Source of the DNA: Paraburkholderia ferrariae NBRC 106233
GTDB lineage: Bacteria; Pseudomonadota; Gammaproteobacteria; Burkholderiales; Burkholderiaceae
NCBI RefSeq assembly: GCF_000685035.1
Contig: NZ_BAYB01000018.1
Location: 186,001 to 250,000 of the forward strand
Direction of reading: 5' to 3'
DNA length: 64,000 nt
Position numbers and translations under genes: made by a program. This document shows, piece by piece, positions 60,665 through 64,000 of the stretch (position 1 is its first letter; every line of letters starts with the position of its first letter). The notes under the pieces were generated by a model. That model did not search any database and was not told where the DNA came from. It saw nothing but the letters and a program-made list of their open reading frames with translations.

Positions 60665-61456
60665 ATGAGTGCGAACCCGGCCAGCAACGCGAATCCCCCC
60701 GCTCCCGAGAGCGGCGCGGGCGCATCCGCGCCGGCCGCGTCGCCGACCTTCAGCCCGCTCTATCAGCAGATCAAGGGGCTCATTACGCAGAGCCTCGAAT
60801 CCGGCGAATGGAAGCCCGGCGAGATCATTCCCAGCGAAGTCGAACTGGCCGGCCGCTACAAGGTGAGCCAGGGGACCGTGCGCAAGGCGATCGACGAACT
60901 CGCCGCGGACAACCTGCTGGTGCGCCGTCAGGGCAAGGGCACTTTCGTTGCAACGCACAATGAAGAACGCGCCCAGTTTCGCTTTCTGAGATTGCTGGCC
61001 GATGACGGCGCCGAACACCCCCACATCAGCAAGCTGCTCGAGTGCCGGCGCCTGCGCGCCTCGGCCGACATCGCGCGGCAGCTGGACCTGAAGCCGTCCG
61101 ACCCGGTAGTGCTGATCCGCCGCCTGCTGCAGTTCGACGGCGAGGCCACCGTGCTCGACGAAATCTGGCTGCCCGGCGCCGTGTTCCGCGGCCTGACCGC
61201 GGAGCGCCTCGCCGAGTACAAGGGGCCGCTCTACGCCATGTTCGAGGCCGATTTCGGCACCCGCATGATCCGCGCGACGGAAAAGATCCGCGCGGTGGCG
61301 GCGGACCCGGCCGTGGCCGACCTGCTCAACGTGCCTGCCGGTTTTCCATTGCTTTCGGTCGATCGCGTGTCCTATACCTATGGAGACCGGCCGGTCGAAG
61401 TGCGCCGCGGATGGTATGTCACAACCGGGTATTACTATCAGAATGATTTGAGTTGA
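60665..61456 (+). CDS. GntR-family (HutC/UTRA) transcriptional regulator
   Basis: A 263-residue regulator. After an Ala/Pro/Asn-rich leader (~30 residues) comes the GntR wHTH: FSPLYQQIKGLITQSLESGE, then IPSEVELAGRYKVSQGTVRK. A UTRA ligand-binding domain (residues ~110-260) follows, with LIRRLLQFDGEATVLDEIWL and the VDRVSYTYGDRPVEVRRGWY ending. It lies between mdh and sdhCDA, so it probably senses a TCA-related dicarboxylate or propionyl intermediate. Start could also be ATG 60656 (three codons longer). Confidence 0.92.
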   Translation: MSANPASNANPPAPESGAGASAPAASPTFSPLYQQIKGLITQSLESGEWKPGEIIPSEVELAGRYKVSQGTVRKAIDELAADNLLVRRQGKGTFVATHNEERAQFRFLRLLADDGAEHPHISKLLECRRLRASADIARQLDLKPSDPVVLIRRLLQFDGEATVLDEIWLPGAVFRGLTAERLAEYKGPLYAMFEADFGTRMIRATEKIRAVAADPAVADLLNVPAGFPLLSVDRVSYTYGDRPVEVRRGWYVTTGYYYQNDLS

Positions 61457-61626
61457 AGCGGGGTGGCGCGCCCCTGCACGAGAGAGGCAGCGCGGCGGCG
61501 CCCCGGTCCCCATGCGCCATCATTGCGCGCGCACGGAAGCAGCCGGCAGGCGTGGATTTCGCTGCAGCGCGATATGAAAAGGCGGTAAAATTGCATATTA
61601 GTGTTTCTACATAGTAGGGGTCTAGC

Positions 61627-62043
61627 ATGGCTGAAGCCGCAAAAAAACCGAGGCCGGAATACCGGAACATCGGGATTGGGCAGATATTGTTCGCCTACCG
61701 CCTGCCGCTAGCAGGTCGCGTATCGATCGGTCACCGTGTGAGCGGTGCGCTGCTGTTCATCTTCCTGCCTTTCCTGCTGTATCTGTTTGACCAGAGCCTC
61801 ACGTCGGAACTCAGCTTCCAGGTCTTCCAGGCTTTCCTCTCCAATATCGTCGTCAAGCTCATCGTGCTGGTTCTCGGATGGGCGTTCCTCTTCCACTTCT
61901 GCGCCGGCGTGCGCCACCTGTTCATGGATTTCAACCATGGGCTGGCCGGCAAGCAGCAGGGCAAGTCGACTTCCCTCGTTGTCGTGATCGTCTCCTCGGT
62001 CCTCACGATCGCCTTCGCGGCGAAACTCTTCGGAGCGTTCTAA
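61627..62043 (+). CDS. sdhC: Succinate dehydrogenase cytochrome b556 subunit
   Basis: A 138-residue membrane anchor with three TM segments (about 38-58, 75-98, 116-136). RPEYRNIGIGQILFAYRLPL and the SIGHRVSGALLF segment form the N-terminal quinone-binding region. The heme-ligating His is in FHFCAGVRHLFMDF. It anchors the SdhAB dimer and passes electrons to ubiquinone. AGGGG lies seven bases before the ATG. First gene of sdhCDA(B); only three bases separate it from sdhD. Confidence 0.95.
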   Translation: MAEAAKKPRPEYRNIGIGQILFAYRLPLAGRVSIGHRVSGALLFIFLPFLLYLFDQSLTSELSFQVFQAFLSNIVVKLIVLVLGWAFLFHFCAGVRHLFMDFNHGLAGKQQGKSTSLVVVIVSSVLTIAFAAKLFGAF

Positions 62044-62046
62044 AAC

Positions 62047-62415
62047 ATGTCTGCCAAAAACGGAATCGGTCCGAAGCGCCTCGTCGTCGGCGCTCACTAC
62101 GGCCTGCGCGACTGGATCGCGCAACGCGCCACCGCGGTCATCATGGCGGTCTACACGATCGTCCTGCTCGTGCTGTTCTTCGGCGCGCACGATTTTTCGT
62201 ACGACGGCTGGGCATCGATCTTCGCCGCGCAGTGGATGAAGCTCGCCACCTTCGTCACGCTGGTCGCGCTGTTCTATCACGCCTGGATCGGCGTGCGCGA
62301 CATCTGGATGGATTACATCAAGCCGGTCGGCCTGCGTATCACGCTGGACGTGCTGACGATCGCATGGCTGCTGGGCAGCCTCGGCTACGCCGCTCAGATT
62401 CTCTGGAGAGTGTAA
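62047..62415 (+). CDS. sdhD: Succinate dehydrogenase hydrophobic membrane anchor subunit
   Basis: A 122-residue anchor with three TM segments (about 22-44, 60-82, 95-118). It has the family motif GLRDWIAQRATAVIMAVYT and HAWIGVRDIWMDYIKPVGLR, with the conserved His and Asp near heme and quinone. It directly follows sdhC (three bases after its stop) and precedes sdhA by four bases. Confidence 0.95.
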   Translation: MSAKNGIGPKRLVVGAHYGLRDWIAQRATAVIMAVYTIVLLVLFFGAHDFSYDGWASIFAAQWMKLATFVTLVALFYHAWIGVRDIWMDYIKPVGLRITLDVLTIAWLLGSLGYAAQILWRV

Positions 62416-62419
62416 AAGA

Positions 62420-64000
62420 ATGGCTGCAATCAAGAATTCTCTGCCGCGTCGCAAGTTCGACGTGGTTATCGTCGGCGCGGGCGGCTCGGGGATGCGCGCG
62501 TCGCTGCAACTCGCCCGCGCGGGCCTGTCGGTCTGCGTGCTCTCGAAGGTGTTCCCGACGCGTTCGCACACGGTCGCGGCTCAAGGCGGCATCGGTGCAT
62601 CGCTCGGCAACATGAGCGAAGACAACTGGCACTACCACTTCTACGACACGATCAAGGGTTCCGACTGGCTCGGCGACCAGGACGCGATCGAGTTCATGTG
62701 CCGCGAAGCGCCGAACGCCGTGTACGAGCTCGAACACATGGGCATGCCGTTCGACCGCAATGCCGACGGCACGATCTACCAGCGCCCGTTCGGCGGCCAC
62801 ACGGCCAACTACGGCGAGAAGCCGGTTCAGCGCGCCTGTGCTGCTGCCGACCGTACCGGCCACGCGCTGCTGCACACGCTGTACCAGCAGAACGTCGCGG
62901 CGAAGACCACGTTCTTCGTCGAATGGATGGCGCTCGACCTGATCCGCGACGCCGAAGGCGACGTGCTGGGCGTGACCGCGCTCGAAATGGAAACGGGCGA
63001 CGTCTACATCCTCGAAGGCAAGACCACCCTCTTCGCCACGGGCGGCGCGGGCCGGATCTTCGCGGCGTCGACCAACGCATTCATCAACACGGGTGACGGC
63101 CTCGGCATGGCGGCCCGTGCGGGCATCGCGCTGCAGGACATGGAGTTCTGGCAGTTCCACCCGACCGGCGTGGCCGGCGCGGGCGTGCTGATTACCGAAG
63201 GCGTGCGCGGCGAAGGCGGCATTCTGCGCAACGCCAACGGCGAGCGCTTCATGGAACGCTACGCACCGACGCTGAAGGACCTCGCACCGCGCGACTTCGT
63301 CTCGCGTTCGATGGACCAGGAAATCAAGGAAGGCCGTGGCGTGGGTCCGCACAAGGACCACGTGCTGCTCGACCTCTCGCACATCGGCGCCGAGACGATC
63401 ATGAAGCGTCTGCCGTCGATCCGCGAAATCGCGCTGAAGTTCGCGAACGTGGACTGCATCAAGGAACCGATCCCGGTCGTGCCGACCATCCATTACCAGA
63501 TGGGCGGCATCCCGACGAACATCCACGGCCAGGTCGTGGGTACGTCGAAGGGTCACGAAGATCCCATCAACGGCTTCTACGCCGTGGGCGAATGCTCGTG
63601 CGTTTCGGTGCACGGCGCGAACCGCCTCGGCACGAACTCGCTGCTCGACCTCGTGGTGTTCGGCCGCGCGGCCGGCAACCACATCGTCAAGCACGTGAAG
63701 GAGCAGCGCGATCACAAGCCGCTGCCGGCCGATGCGGGCGACTTCTCGCTGGCCCGTCTTGCCGCGCTCGACAACTCGAACTCGGGCGAATACGCGCAGA
63801 GCGTGGCGAACGACATCCGCGGCACGATGCAGAAGCACGCCGGCGTGTTCCGCACCTCGGCCCTGCTGGCCGAAGGCGTGAAGGAAATCGCGCAAGTGGC
63901 GGAGCGTGCGAAGCACATCCACCTGAAGGACAAGTCGAAGGTGTTCAACACGGCGCGCGTGGAAGCGCTCGAAGTGGCGAACCTGGTCGAAGTTGCGCGC
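62420..64000 (+). CDS. sdhA: Succinate dehydrogenase flavoprotein subunit (partial, runs off the window)
   Basis: The first 527 residues of the FAD-containing catalytic subunit (usual length about 590); the 3' end lies beyond 64000. The FAD Rossmann motif is DVVIVGAGGSGMRASLQLA. The His of SHTVAAQGGIGASLG carries covalent FAD. HPTG, GEGGILRN and the active-site Arg region RDFVSRSMDQEI follow, then HYQMGGIPTN and CSCVSVHGANRLGTNSLLD. Together with sdhC and sdhD it oxidises succinate. sdhB should follow outside the window. Confidence 0.97.
   Translation, partial: MAAIKNSLPRRKFDVVIVGAGGSGMRASLQLARAGLSVCVLSKVFPTRSHTVAAQGGIGASLGNMSEDNWHYHFYDTIKGSDWLGDQDAIEFMCREAPNAVYELEHMGMPFDRNADGTIYQRPFGGHTANYGEKPVQRACAAADRTGHALLHTLYQQNVAAKTTFFVEWMALDLIRDAEGDVLGVTALEMETGDVYILEGKTTLFATGGAGRIFAASTNAFINTGDGLGMAARAGIALQDMEFWQFHPTGVAGAGVLITEGVRGEGGILRNANGERFMERYAPTLKDLAPRDFVSRSMDQEIKEGRGVGPHKDHVLLDLSHIGAETIMKRLPSIREIALKFANVDCIKEPIPVVPTIHYQMGGIPTNIHGQVVGTSKGHEDPINGFYAVGECSCVSVHGANRLGTNSLLDLVVFGRAAGNHIVKHVKEQRDHKPLPADAGDFSLARLAALDNSNSGEYAQSVANDIRGTMQKHAGVFRTSALLAEGVKEIAQVAERAKHIHLKDKSKVFNTARVEALEVANLVEVAR

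Overview
The window looks like a chromosomal segment of a Burkholderia-type betaproteobacterium (Burkholderia / Paraburkholderia / Caballeronia). GC is high. Protein families typical of that group are present: a Burkholderia-type H-NS, an OmpC-like porin, DUF748 and DUF1254 proteins, and an sdhCDA–mdh–acnA block, which in this group usually lies on the second large replicon. I see no rRNA, tRNA, CRISPR array, phage or intact insertion sequence.

Layout. 1–4.8 kb: a small lipoprotein, a LuxR-type regulator, two small conserved proteins (one H-NS-like) and prfC. 4.8–9.2 kb: a two-gene operon of a lipoprotein followed by a 924-residue patatin-like protein with a multi-pass membrane insert. 9.6–13.6 kb: a Pat-like CoA-binding/GNAT acyltransferase, an unknown 180-residue protein and an IclR regulator. 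13.8–23 kb: a nine-gene sugar operon (ABC importer, split UxaA-type dehydratase, aldo/keto reductase, COG3618 lactonase, SDR, FAH-type hydrolase). Together these give a non-phosphorylated L-fucose (or related deoxysugar) route to pyruvate and lactate, probably controlled by the divergent IclR protein.

23–31.7 kb: a thioesterase, a chemoreceptor, an AGE-family isomerase, an MgtC-type membrane protein, an Ala/Pro-rich single-pass protein, a 51-residue small protein behind a duplicated operator-like box, a flavin-reductase-like protein, a small membrane protein and a porin. 32–43.6 kb: a class A penicillin-binding protein, an intergenic array of three long imperfect repeats, copA with a CueR-type promoter, a DUF1254 lipoprotein and a giant DUF748 protein. 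43.6–50.6 kb: an amidase and a TetR-regulated tripartite ABC efflux operon. 50.7–52.8 kb: an orphan response regulator, an alpha/beta-hydrolase remnant, and a MerR regulator overlapping a carboxymuconolactone-decarboxylase-like gene.

52.8–64 kb: the TCA block acnA, prpD, an MliC-like secreted protein, a CitE-like lyase and mdh on the minus strand. Divergent from these are a GntR/UTRA regulator with a perfect 20-bp palindrome, then sdhC, sdhD and sdhA, which runs off the window end.

The most unusual signals are: (1) a DnaA-box-like inverted pair with an invariant 26-bp register, seen four times in two intergenic regions; (2) the patatin protein whose catalytic Ser and Asp are about 646 residues apart across a membrane domain, coupled to a lipoprotein; (3) the twin TAGGGAAAACCCT boxes around the promoter of a 51-residue protein; (4) a porin leader able to sequester its own ribosome-binding site; and (5) an 11-bp x 6 tandem repeat whose first unit on the coding strand contains a thioesterase stop codon.
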